A stretch of DNA of 64,000 nucleotides from Bacillota bacterium (GTDB lineage Bacteria; Bacillota; Clostridia; Christensenellales; UBA3700). The notes beneath the pieces are model-generated. The model ran no database searches. It was not told the origin of the DNA and saw only the letters and a list, made by a program, of their open reading frames with translations. Below, piece after piece: positions 36,196 to 44,477 of the stretch. The position numbers and the translations under genes were made by a program. Numbering within the stretch: the first letter of the stretch is position 1; the number at the start of each line of letters is the position of its first letter. Location of the stretch: assembly GCA_023396095.1 (NCBI GenBank), contig JAEWXG010000012.1:124001-188000 (forward strand), in the 5' to 3' direction.

Positions 36196-37197
36196 TTAAA
36201 AATTATCAATATTAATCATTGCAGATAGCAAACTTTCATTCTTCAAAAGCTTTATTCCGCCATTAACTACAGATGCACTTGGAAAATCTAATTTCCTAAC
36301 CTTCAATCCAATTCTTCTTTGCAAATATTCTTGTAACCCGTTAAGTTCTGCGGAACCTCCACACAATATTATTCCATTACTATAAATCTCATCTACTTCA
36401 GATTTTGGTATCAACATTGTAAATTTTTCAATTGTGTCACATAACTTTTCAATACTTGGAAGTATTGCATTTTTACAATCTGTTGCTGTCAATTTAATAG
36501 TTGATGGCTGATTTGACAATAGATTCTTCCCCGTAACAGAAATATTGGAATTATCAAAATCATACAAGCTTGCCACAGATATTTTTGCTTTTTCACTTGC
36601 ATGTTTTTTTATGCTTATTTTGTATGTTTCCGCAACATATTTTGATATATCTTCATTAAATTTTGCCCCAGCAATATTAACCGTACATCCAATAATTATC
36701 CCCTTGTTCCCCACAATTGCTATCTCTGTTTTTTGTTCGCCAATATCAATAACAAGACAAGGCATAATTTCATGTACTAAAGCAGAACAAATTGGTGATT
36801 CTATGAAAACAACATCGCTTACCCCACATGAAAGCAAAATATCTTCATAAACTTTCTTTTCAGTATTATTAATTCCAGAAGTTACTGCTGCTAAAACTTT
36901 AATGCGCTGTTTAACAAGAATTGAACCTGTTATACTATTTAAAAACTCTTCCATCATCAATTTGCAGGCACGATTATGAACTACAATACCTTCCTTGATT
37001 GGGTAAATAAGTTCTTGATGATCAGCGATTGTTCCAACTTTAGCTGTTGCATTATTTCCTGCAGCAACTATGCTCATTTTGTTTTTTTGTATATTGACTA
37101 AACAAGCTGCATCTTGATTTAATATAATGCCTACACCTTTTTTGTATATTTTAATTACCTTGGATCCAAAATCAATTACTAATTCTACGCTAGCCAT
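36196..37197 (-). CDS. MreB-like actin-fold protein with degenerate nucleotide loops
   Basis: A 333-residue protein that follows MreB from end to end. Visible landmarks include GIILNQDAACLVNI, LIYPIKEGIVVHN, VLAAVTSGINNTEKK, ESPICSALVHE, DIGEQKTEIAIVGNKGII, and the late GIILCGGSAELNGL. The two phosphate-binding loops depart from MreB: DFGSKVIKIY replaces the DLGTxNTLIY type, and DIGEQKTE replaces DIGGGTTE. It may be a non-polymerising or non-hydrolysing paralogue of MreB. It lacks an obvious membrane-binding N-terminal helix. It begins 9 bases after the Ppx/GppA-HD gene. A role in cell-shape control is inference; an actin-like regulator of the neighbours is equally open. Confidence 0.75.
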   Translation of the reverse strand: MASVELVIDFGSKVIKIYKKGVGIILNQDAACLVNIQKNKMSIVAAGNNATAKVGTIADHQELIYPIKEGIVVHNRACKLMMEEFLNSITGSILVKQRIKVLAAVTSGINNTEKKVYEDILLSCGVSDVVFIESPICSALVHEIMPCLVIDIGEQKTEIAIVGNKGIIIGCTVNIAGAKFNEDISKYVAETYKISIKKHASEKAKISVASLYDFDNSNISVTGKNLLSNQPSTIKLTATDCKNAILPSIEKLCDTIEKFTMLIPKSEVDEIYSNGIILCGGSAELNGLQEYLQRRIGLKVRKLDFPSASVVNGGIKLLKNESLLSAMINIDNF

Positions 37198-37206
37198 TCA
37201 ACCCTC

Positions 37207-38724
37207 TTATAATATTTGCAAATTTTTCTTGTATGCCTTTTTAAATGCATCTGTCGCTTTCAATGCATCTTTTATTTCTAAAGTACAATCTTTCTCAGAT
37301 TCAGTCTTCATGATAACACTATCTCCCAAAACATCTAGTTGTATAGTCTTAATATCACTACTCATGCTTCTGTCTAAGCTTTCTGCGATTCTTAACAGTA
37401 CACCTAATTTCATAATTGTATCAACATCTTCACGAGAAATAACATCTTTATATTTTTCGAACTCTTGCGCTGGGATTTCATCCTTTCTATGCAATCCTGC
37501 GACAAAAGCTGCCATAATCACTTCTCTATGCGTCAATCCATTAATTCTGCTATTTAAGATAATATACATAGAGTGCTTATGATGATCATAATAATTTACC
37601 CTATTCCCAATATCATGCAACATCGCAGCAGTTCTCAAAATCTTTAGATAAGGTTTTTGCAATTTATGTAAAACTTTTAACTGATCAAAAAGCTGTCTAC
37701 TCAATTCAAACACTTGTTCAGAATGTTCTATATTTTCGCCAAATTTATTTAATATTGTGTAAATACTATGTCCTAACACATCTGGGATTGGTTTATCCTT
37801 AGTTGAAGGAACTGCATGCGCAAACATTGCACCTTCTCTAAGCCCGCTCCCAGAAATAATCACTTTTTCAAAATCACACTTTTTAAACACTGCAGCCATA
37901 GCGGCAAGTGCTGAAGGAAAAATATCAGCTCTTACACTAGATAAGCCTTTAATTTTCATTGTTTTATCTAGCTCTAACTTCTTAATAAAGTTATATATTG
38001 CATAGAAACTATTTTTGCTGGCTTCAAAGTTGTGTGTCATATCCAATGGATAATGATCCATCTTTCTAATTATTTTTCCAAGGTTCCTATATGAACCTCC
38101 AACACCTATTAATGCTGTATCTTGAAAATCATTATTAGCGATAAAATCTATCTTGGAAATCTCTTTGAAAATAAAATCTTCAATCTGTTTTGCTCTTTCT
38201 TCTGGTTTTAATAAATCGTTTTTGAACATTTCTGTTAAATTAACAGCTCCATATGGCAATGTCTTATAACCTATAATATTCCTTCTATTATATAAAATTA
38301 GCTGAGTGCTACCTCCGCCAATATCCATTATTAAACCTTTTGGCACATCAATTGAGTTAATAACTCCTCTGTAAACTAAATTACACTCTTCATCATGGTC
38401 CAACACTTTTAACTTGAACCCGCAATTAAAATATACTTCCTCCAAGAAACTTTTTTGATTTTTTGCTCTTCTAACAGCAGCTGTTGCAAAAGGGTAAATT
38501 TTATCAACATTGTTAGAAACGCATAAATCTCTAAACATTTTTAAAGTCATAATTGTTTGCTCAACTCGTATAGAATTCAATTCACCATCTTTAGTAAAAT
38601 CTTGCGCTAATCTTACGGTTTCTTTTAGTTCGTCGTAAACATAGAAATATCCGCCATCTAGTACATTCACTAAAACTAATCTTGCCGAATTTGATCCTAA
38701 ATCGATTATTGCAATTTTCTCCAT
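37207..38724 (-). CDS. Ppx/GppA phosphatase with C-terminal HD domain
   Basis: A 505-residue protein of the exopolyphosphatase/pppGpp phosphatase family. The phosphate loops are IDLGSNSARLVL (6-17) and MDIGGGSTQLILYN (about 138-151), with a conserved Glu-rich centre. It is followed by an HD-type metal phosphohydrolase region (AAMLHDIGNRVNYYDHHKHS, about 358-377). This two-part layout is typical of long bacterial PPX enzymes. It would shorten polyphosphate or remove phosphate from pppGpp; the sequence does not decide which. It is the first gene of the run to rng, with SD AGAGAGG and an extended -10 upstream. Confidence 0.9.
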   Translation of the reverse strand: MEKIAIIDLGSNSARLVLVNVLDGGYFYVYDELKETVRLAQDFTKDGELNSIRVEQTIMTLKMFRDLCVSNNVDKIYPFATAAVRRAKNQKSFLEEVYFNCGFKLKVLDHDEECNLVYRGVINSIDVPKGLIMDIGGGSTQLILYNRRNIIGYKTLPYGAVNLTEMFKNDLLKPEERAKQIEDFIFKEISKIDFIANNDFQDTALIGVGGSYRNLGKIIRKMDHYPLDMTHNFEASKNSFYAIYNFIKKLELDKTMKIKGLSSVRADIFPSALAAMAAVFKKCDFEKVIISGSGLREGAMFAHAVPSTKDKPIPDVLGHSIYTILNKFGENIEHSEQVFELSRQLFDQLKVLHKLQKPYLKILRTAAMLHDIGNRVNYYDHHKHSMYIILNSRINGLTHREVIMAAFVAGLHRKDEIPAQEFEKYKDVISREDVDTIMKLGVLLRIAESLDRSMSSDIKTIQLDVLGDSVIMKTESEKDCTLEIKDALKATDAFKKAYKKNLQIL

Positions 38725-38785
38725 ATAAATACCTCTCTTGGAATATTACCGCCTAATATAAAGCATAATTATTTAGCTAATATTG

Positions 38786-38791
38786 ATTATA
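38786..38791 (-). promoter_or_regulatory. Extended -10 promoter of the ppx-rng run
   Basis: On the minus strand TGATATAAT, an extended -10 element with consensus TATAAT, 62 bases before the ppx start. No good -35 is seen at the usual spacing, as expected for extended -10 promoters. Confidence 0.55.
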
Positions 38792-38881
38792 TCATAATGA
38801 AAAGCTTTTTTATAGAGTGCTTTTCAACAACTTTTTAAAGATATTTTGTCAAAAATATTGCCATTTATTCTTAGCAATAAT

Positions 38882-38910
38882 AAAAAATGCAGCTCTTATC
38901 AAACTGCATT
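38882..38910 (-). terminator. Terminator of the Rnf operon
   Basis: On the minus strand AATGCAG, an 11-base loop, CTGCATTTTTT, 17 bases after the rnfB stop. A good intrinsic terminator. Confidence 0.8.
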
Positions 38911-38926
38911 AATTATATCGCCATTT

Positions 38927-39760
38927 TTATATCTCTACAATTGTGTGACAAGGACATTTTTTAACACAAGTTTTACATCCAGTACATTTCAAATAGTCTA
39001 TCACTGGCAAGTTGTTTTCCATAGTTATACACTGCTCAGGGCAGTTCTTAGCACATATACCACACGCTATACATCCTACAGAACAAATACTTTTTACATC
39101 TTTTCCTTTATTCGTATTTTTACATGCCACTAAAACTTTTGCTGTCTTCGGAATTTTTACAACAACACTTTTTGGACATTCAGATATACATAGCCCACAA
39201 TTAATACATTTTTCTTGACTTACTGAAGCAAGTTTATTGTTTTTATCTACTAAAATCGCACCTGTTGGACAAACCGCAGTGCAGCTTGATAAACCGATAC
39301 ATCCAGCAGAACAAGATTTAAAACCACCATTTAAAGCATTTGCTGATTTACAATCTTGATATCCTTGATATTCAAATTCATCTTTACATAATTGACCGCC
39401 ACCGCACTTAACAACAACCTTTGTTTCTTCAACAATCGATTGAACTCCTAAAATTCCAGCAATAATTTGCTTATGCTCTTTGTCGGTAACACTACAAGAT
39501 GATAGCTCAGCCTTTCCTAAACTCAACGCTTTTGCAAAATCTGAACATCCTGCATAACCACAAGCTCCACAATTTGCTCCTGCCAAATTTTCTCGTATTG
39601 ATTCTTCCTTTTCATCCACAGGAACTGCCAATACTTTTGATAAAACAACAATTAAAACTGCAAATATTACAGCAATCACAAGAAGTATTACCGCAGGCAA
39701 CCATGCTTTTTTTAGTCCATTCATTATATTTTCTGATATTGATAAATTAAAAATATACAT
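38927..39760 (-). CDS. rnfB: Rnf complex subunit B, multi-cluster ferredoxin-like subunit
   Basis: The electron-entry subunit of the Rnf complex, which accepts electrons from ferredoxin. It has one N-terminal membrane helix. A CxxCxxxxC...C domain follows (LAGANCGACGYAGC, then a Cys about 17 residues on). Then come several 4Fe-4S ferredoxin motifs (CINCGLCISECP, CIACGICAKNCP, CTGCKTCVKKCP) and a further Cys-rich stretch (CIGLSSCTAVCP). The start is the ATG at 39760 with GAGG seven bases upstream; the in-frame GTG two codons earlier lies in the SD region. It is the last gene of the operon, as in Clostridium. Confidence 0.96.
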   Translation of the reverse strand: MYIFNLSISENIMNGLKKAWLPAVILLVIAVIFAVLIVVLSKVLAVPVDEKEESIRENLAGANCGACGYAGCSDFAKALSLGKAELSSCSVTDKEHKQIIAGILGVQSIVEETKVVVKCGGGQLCKDEFEYQGYQDCKSANALNGGFKSCSAGCIGLSSCTAVCPTGAILVDKNNKLASVSQEKCINCGLCISECPKSVVVKIPKTAKVLVACKNTNKGKDVKSICSVGCIACGICAKNCPEQCITMENNLPVIDYLKCTGCKTCVKKCPCHTIVEI

Positions 39761-39773
39761 ATCCACCTCAATT

Positions 39774-40367
39774 TTAACTAAAACTTATGCTAGAGAAAGC
39801 AACAAAAGCCATACTCATTATTGATGCTATAATAAGTGTCGATGGAAATCCTTTAAATGCTTTAGGAATCCTTGCTCTTTCAAGTTTCTCCCTTATACCG
39901 GCCATTAATACAATTGCTATCATAAATCCAACACCGGAGAACATTCCATTCAAAAATGCGTGCCCTAAATTTTTAACTAAAGCAGACGTTGTATTTAATA
40001 TAGCAACACCTAAAACTGCACAATTTGTTGTAATAAGTGGTAAGTACACACCAAGAGCACTATATAAGGATGCGCTAAACTTTTTAATAACCATTTCAAC
40101 AATTTGAACTAATGAAGCAATTATTAAGATAAAGGCTATAGTCTTTAAAGACTCTAATCCAAATCTAACCAATATATATTGATTTACTGCATATGTGAAT
40201 AACGATGCAATTGCCATAACAAATATTACAGCAAATCCCATCCCTAATGCAGTCTCTGTTTTTTTAGAAACTCCTAAAAATGGGCAAATACCCAGAAACT
40301 GTACAAGAATGAAGTTGTTGGCAAATACTGCCGCAAATATAATTGCAAATACCGCGCTATTTCCCAT
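39774..40367 (-). CDS. rnfA: Rnf complex subunit A
   Basis: A 197-residue integral membrane subunit (NqrE/RsxA family). It opens with FAAVFANNFILVQFLGICPFLG, whose cysteine helps hold the intramembrane iron-sulphur centre shared with RnfE. It has six hydrophobic segments in the usual spacing and the second conserved half TTNCAVLGVA. It forms the ion-translocating membrane core together with RnfD and RnfE. It starts one base after rnfE. Confidence 0.96.
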   Translation of the reverse strand: MGNSAVFAIIFAAVFANNFILVQFLGICPFLGVSKKTETALGMGFAVIFVMAIASLFTYAVNQYILVRFGLESLKTIAFILIIASLVQIVEMVIKKFSASLYSALGVYLPLITTNCAVLGVAILNTTSALVKNLGHAFLNGMFSGVGFMIAIVLMAGIREKLERARIPKAFKGFPSTLIIASIMSMAFVAFSSISFS

Positions 40368-40368
40368 T

Positions 40369-41025
40369 TTAAATTACCTCCTTTTGTGCATTTTCTATCC
40401 CAATTTTTTTAGCTTTTTTCTTAGCGGTAAGATGATTTAATCCAGCCATTAAGAATCCATATGTTAAAAATCCTCCTGCAGGCAAAATAAATATTGTCAT
40501 TGCAATATGTTCTGCTCCAGGTAATTCATATCCCATAACACTTCCTGCCCCTAACAGTTCTCTAACAAGAGCAATGGTTCCAATTGATAGTGTGAACCCT
40601 AACCCCATACCCAAACCATCAAGCATAGAATCAAATACGTTATTTTTACTAGCAAAAGATTCAGCACGGGCTAAAATGATACAGTTTACAACTATTAGAG
40701 GGATAAAAATTCCTAATTGTGAATACACGCCAGGCAAGAACTTTGCCATAACTCTATCAACTACTGTAACAAAAGTTGCAATAATAGTTATATAAGCCGG
40801 AATTCTAATTTTATCAGAAATAACTTTCCTCAAAAGCGACACCAACATATTAGAAAATACTAGAACAAAGATTACTCCCGCCCCCATACTAATTCCGGTT
40901 ATAAAACTTGTTGATGTTGCTAAAGTGGGACAAGTTCCTAAAACTAATCTAAAGACAGGATTTTCTACCCCTATACCATTTGTTATTATTTTGAGTTTTT
41001 GATTTGGTTTTACAGATACTTTCAT
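40369..41025 (-). CDS. rnfE: Rnf complex subunit E
   Basis: A 218-residue integral membrane subunit, homologous to RnfA but inverted in the membrane. Landmarks are NPVFRLVLGTCPTLA near the N-terminus and IPLIVVNCIILARAE in the middle. It partners RnfA around the membrane-embedded iron-sulphur site. The stop of rnfG abuts its start. A short charged cytoplasmic tail (KKKAKKIGIENAQ) ends it. Confidence 0.96.
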   Translation of the reverse strand: MKVSVKPNQKLKIITNGIGVENPVFRLVLGTCPTLATSTSFITGISMGAGVIFVLVFSNMLVSLLRKVISDKIRIPAYITIIATFVTVVDRVMAKFLPGVYSQLGIFIPLIVVNCIILARAESFASKNNVFDSMLDGLGMGLGFTLSIGTIALVRELLGAGSVMGYELPGAEHIAMTIFILPAGGFLTYGFLMAGLNHLTAKKKAKKIGIENAQKEVI

Positions 41026-41673
41026 CTATTTCTCCTCCGCAAGCAAAGCCCTATAAACCCTAACAGCACCATTAAGAGCATTTTTTAATGCTGTTGAAGT
41101 TTTAGTTGCGCCACTTTGCAAAACAACTTCATTTGCTTTCTCTTTTTTCCCTTTCACTAGCACAAATTCATCATTAAAACTAGTAACATCTGCACCTATA
41201 TAGGAACTCTCATAATATTTTAGAGACAAAACTTTAGACCCTAGCCCTGGAGTCTCATTGCTTTCTTTGGCCGCAATACTTGCTACTTTATTATCATTAA
41301 TCAATACATACATCACGATTTGTCCTTTATATGCTTGTTTCCCAACAACTTCAAATAAATATGCATTTTTAATTTTAGTTCCGTCTTTGTCACTAAAAAT
41401 TTTTACAACCGAAACTACTTGGTTATAAGCATTTAAATTCTCTTTTTCATAAGGTGTACCATTGTTTAATTTTTCATATTTAAATTCTTCACCTGGAAAT
41501 GCACTATCCGTAATAAGCTTTAAATTTGTTTGAAATACTTTCTCTTGATCTATATCAGTTAGTGGTTTAACTACTCCCAAGACAACACCAGCAATAGCCG
41601 CTATCAAAACTAAAACAAGTACTATCTTAAAATTTTCTATTCTTGATTTCTTTGACTTATTTTTTTCTTCCAT
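41026..41673 (-). CDS. rnfG: Rnf complex subunit G, covalent FMN subunit
   Basis: A 215-residue subunit with one N-terminal membrane helix and an extracytoplasmic FMN-binding domain. The flavinylation motif SGAT lies at 187-190, and Thr190 would receive FMN through a phosphoester bond made by ApbE. ESNETPGLGSKV (138-149) is the usual upstream element. No apbE gene is in the window. It sits between rnfD and rnfE as expected for rnfCDGEAB. Confidence 0.95.
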   Translation of the reverse strand: MEEKNKSKKSRIENFKIVLVLVLIAAIAGVVLGVVKPLTDIDQEKVFQTNLKLITDSAFPGEEFKYEKLNNGTPYEKENLNAYNQVVSVVKIFSDKDGTKIKNAYLFEVVGKQAYKGQIVMYVLINDNKVASIAAKESNETPGLGSKVLSLKYYESSYIGADVTSFNDEFVLVKGKKEKANEVVLQSGATKTSTALKNALNGAVRVYRALLAEEK

Positions 41674-41686
41674 TTTTGACTAACTC

Positions 41687-42763
41687 CTACTTTTTCACAC
41701 TCTCAGTGCTTGGCTTTTTATCTTTTACTTTCTTTTCTTTAATGTATCCGAAAGATCGAGGAAAAATATATTTATCAAGCAATGGAGTAATTATATTCAT
41801 TAGCAAGATTGCAAACGAAACACCTTCATTCATAGAACTATATTTTCTAAAAATTTCAGTCAATATACCTAATCCAATAGCGTATACAACTACTGCCCAT
41901 TTATAATTTGGACTCGATGAATAATCCGTTGCCATATAAATCGCACCTAACAATAAACCACCTGACATTAATCCTGGAAGAATTAATTGATAATTTCCTT
42001 GATATAAAGCTAAAATCATTAAACTTGAGGTTGCTAAATAAATAACTGGAATTTTCCAATCAATAACTTTCCTTACAACTAAATAAACGCCGCCGATTAA
42101 TAAAGCAACAGCACTTGTTTCTCCAATGGTCCCACCGTGAGTTCCAAGAAACAAACTTAACAATGTATACTTATTCCCTTCTGGAGATGCAATATTAGGC
42201 AAAATTCCTCGCTTAATATTAGCAAGTGGCGTAGCTTGAGCTAAAGCATCGATGGCCCCGTAATGCTCATGTTTAAACATTAGAGGAAAATTCTCTACTA
42301 ATGCACTTGCTCCTTTCGACAAATCTATTGGAGCAACAAAAACAGTCATCTGAGCGGTAAATGCTAAAACTAAAAATATTCTTGCAGTCATAGCCGGATT
42401 AGCAAAGTTCTTACCTAAACCTCCTAATAACATTTTTACAACTATAATTGCAAATAAACCGCCTATAACTGGTATATGCAATGATATTGTAGGAGGTAAA
42501 TTTAACCCTAATATTAAACCTGTTACAACAGCTGATAAGTCACCGATCGTACTTTCCTTCTTAGTAATTTTATTAAATATCACTTCACCACAAACTGCAG
42601 AAATTATACTTGTAGCAACCACTAACAATGAATATAACCCGAATATTAATGAGCCTGCAATAGTCGCTGGCATTAATGCAATTATGACATCCAACATGAT
42701 ATTTCGTGTTGTTTTATTTGTTGAAACGTGAGGCGATGAGGACATTATATATTTATTATTCAC
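41687..42763 (-). CDS. rnfD: Rnf complex subunit D, covalent FMN membrane subunit
   Basis: A 358-residue polytopic membrane protein of the NqrB/RnfD family. SSPHVSTNKTTRNIMLDVIIALMP-type N-terminus and FANPAMTARIF (120-130) are family signatures. DALAQATPL (172-180) is the flavinylation site, Thr178 being the FMN acceptor (the family form is SGATPL; here the Ser-Gly are Gln-Ala positions). The start is probably GTG with a GGGGG SD. It is the main ion-translocating subunit candidate. Confidence 0.95.
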   Translation of the reverse strand: MNNKYIMSSSPHVSTNKTTRNIMLDVIIALMPATIAGSLIFGLYSLLVVATSIISAVCGEVIFNKITKKESTIGDLSAVVTGLILGLNLPPTISLHIPVIGGLFAIIVVKMLLGGLGKNFANPAMTARIFLVLAFTAQMTVFVAPIDLSKGASALVENFPLMFKHEHYGAIDALAQATPLANIKRGILPNIASPEGNKYTLLSLFLGTHGGTIGETSAVALLIGGVYLVVRKVIDWKIPVIYLATSSLMILALYQGNYQLILPGLMSGGLLLGAIYMATDYSSSPNYKWAVVVYAIGLGILTEIFRKYSSMNEGVSFAILLMNIITPLLDKYIFPRSFGYIKEKKVKDKKPSTESVKK

Positions 42764-42765
42764 AA

Positions 42766-44055
42766 TTAAACCCCCTTAGACTGAATTAATTTTTTAGCTT
42801 CTTTCATATTTTGAACCAATGGTCTTTTTGCCGGACAGGCAAAAGCACAGCTCCCGCACAATATACAATTCATCGCACCATATTTTTTAGCATTAACTGC
42901 ATCTGAAATAATCACAGATTGATCTATAAACATTGGCATCAATGACATTGGACATGCTTGTGCGCACTTTCCGCAATTTATACAATCACTATGTGGCTCT
43001 AGAGAAACCTCTTCCTTAGTCATAAATAATAAAGCTGAAGTACCTTTAATAGTTGCCAAATCCAAATTAGGCACTGTTATTCCCATCATAGGCCCACCGC
43101 TAATTACTTTAACGATTTCTTTATCATTTGATCCTCTAAAATAGTTAAATAACTCTTCAAATGTTACTCCGTTTTTAATCCAAATATTGGCTTTTTTTTC
43201 TATACCTAATCCAGATATAGTCATTGTTCTCTCATAAGATGGTCTTCCTAGAATAACAGCTCTTCTTACCGCTACTACAGTTTGTATATTAGAAACTACT
43301 ACACCCGCAGATGCCGGCAACTTACCACATTCCACTTTTCTTTTTGTTAAAGCATATATTAATTGCTTTTCTGCACCTTGAGGATATTTAGTTTTTAATG
43401 GATATACTTCAACTCCATCCTTCGTATGACTCTTCAATAAATTAATTGCATCTTTTTTATTATTTTCAACACCGATATAAACTTTCTTAGCATTAAGTGC
43501 TTTTTTAATAAGTAAAGCCCCCTCAATAATTTCATCAGTATGTTCGAGCATTAATCGATAATCACAATTCAAGTATGGTTCGCATTCAGCCCCATTAACT
43601 ATTAGATAATCTATTTCTTCTTTTGGTTGAAATTTTACGTGAGCCGGAAATGTTGCTCCACCCATCCCTACGATACCGGCATCAGAAACTCTTTTAATAA
43701 TTTCTTCTTTAGTTGGGTTTTCCAAAACGGGCAGATTTTCCTCTTCGTATAAAAAGTCATTTTCAATATAAACGTGATCAATCATCATCCCGAAGACATT
43801 AGGCCTTTTAACTATACCTTTAACTTCTCCAGATACAGAAGAAAAAACATTAGCAGATACAAAACCTTTTGCTTTACCTACTAGTGTTCCAGCTTTTACT
43901 TTATCTCCAACCGCCACAACTAATTCCGCAGGGGCTCCAATGTGTTGAGATAGTGAAATATATACATCCTTTGGCATTGGAAAAGACCACAATGGAAGAT
44001 CTTTTGTAAGTTCTTTATTGCCATGTGGATGAACTCCTCTTTTAAAAGTTTTCAA
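42766..44055 (-). CDS. rnfC: Rnf complex subunit C, NADH/FMN and 4Fe-4S subunit
   Basis: A 429-residue peripheral subunit where electrons reach NAD. The nucleotide/FMN region reads GMGGATFPAHVK (130-141) and NGAECEPYL (154-162). Two 4Fe-4S motifs follow, CINCGKCAQACP at 358-369 and CILCGSCAFACP at 397-408. It is the first gene of rnfCDGEAB. It starts with TTG at 44055, eight bases after GAGGAG; the next in-frame ATG would remove conserved N-terminal sequence (GGVHP-type RGVHPHGNK). The complex couples ferredoxin oxidation to NAD reduction and ion export, indicating a fermentative anaerobe. Confidence 0.96.
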   Translation of the reverse strand: MKTFKRGVHPHGNKELTKDLPLWSFPMPKDVYISLSQHIGAPAELVVAVGDKVKAGTLVGKAKGFVSANVFSSVSGEVKGIVKRPNVFGMMIDHVYIENDFLYEEENLPVLENPTKEEIIKRVSDAGIVGMGGATFPAHVKFQPKEEIDYLIVNGAECEPYLNCDYRLMLEHTDEIIEGALLIKKALNAKKVYIGVENNKKDAINLLKSHTKDGVEVYPLKTKYPQGAEKQLIYALTKRKVECGKLPASAGVVVSNIQTVVAVRRAVILGRPSYERTMTISGLGIEKKANIWIKNGVTFEELFNYFRGSNDKEIVKVISGGPMMGITVPNLDLATIKGTSALLFMTKEEVSLEPHSDCINCGKCAQACPMSLMPMFIDQSVIISDAVNAKKYGAMNCILCGSCAFACPAKRPLVQNMKEAKKLIQSKGV

Positions 44056-44098
44056 ATCTAAATCTCCTCTTTAAAATAACATTATATTAAACTATTAA

Positions 44099-44127
44099 AT
44101 TATATTGTTATTCATGCTAACTTTCAA
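44099..44127 (-). promoter_or_regulatory. Promoter of the Rnf operon
   Basis: On the minus strand TTGAAA (44127-44122), 17 bases, TATAAT (44104-44099), 44 bases before the rnfC TTG start. Confidence 0.7.
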
Positions 44128-44301
44128 TCTCTTAACAGCATTCTTTTGTGTATTTTTATGTCAAATTTTTCACAATAAATACATGAAAACTTTCATTATC
44201 AAATAGCTTGATTTTTTCTCAATTTAAACAATATTTGGACTCAATTTTTAAAAATTCTTTATTTGTCAATACATATATTGTATATATAGAAACATAAATT
44301 T

Positions 44302-44342
44302 TAAATTGCCAAACAATCTAAAATGAATTGTTTGGCAATTTA
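44302..44342. repeat. Perfect inverted repeat, 16-base arms, in the rnfC/lipoprotein divergent region
   Basis: TAAATTGCCAAACAAT (44302-44317), 9-base spacer CTAAAATGA, then the exact reverse complement (44327-44342). It lies in the 422-base gene-free stretch 44056-44477 between two divergent promoters, about 175 bases upstream of the Rnf promoter and about 70 upstream of the lipoprotein promoter. No T run follows on either strand, so it is not a normal terminator. Apart from the two promoters I see nothing else in this stretch. Confidence 0.85.
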
Positions 44343-44410
44343 GACAAATGTACTTTTCACATCAAATAATACAAGCGTTTTATAATCTCCCCCTATTCCA
44401 TTTTTATTTC

Positions 44411-44439
44411 TTGCAATGCGGTTTATATTGTATTATTAT
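44411..44439 (+). promoter_or_regulatory. Promoter of the 1382-residue lipoprotein gene
   Basis: TTGCAA (44411-44416), 17 bases, TATTAT (44434-44439), 38 bases before the ATG. The SD (AAGGGA) is weak. Confidence 0.6.
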
Positions 44440-44477
44440 TTTTATGTAATATATTTATATAAAGGGAATCATCAATT

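Noticed and set aside
44302..44342. Terminator reading of the long inverted repeat
   Set aside because: No T run follows on either strand and no gene ends nearby.
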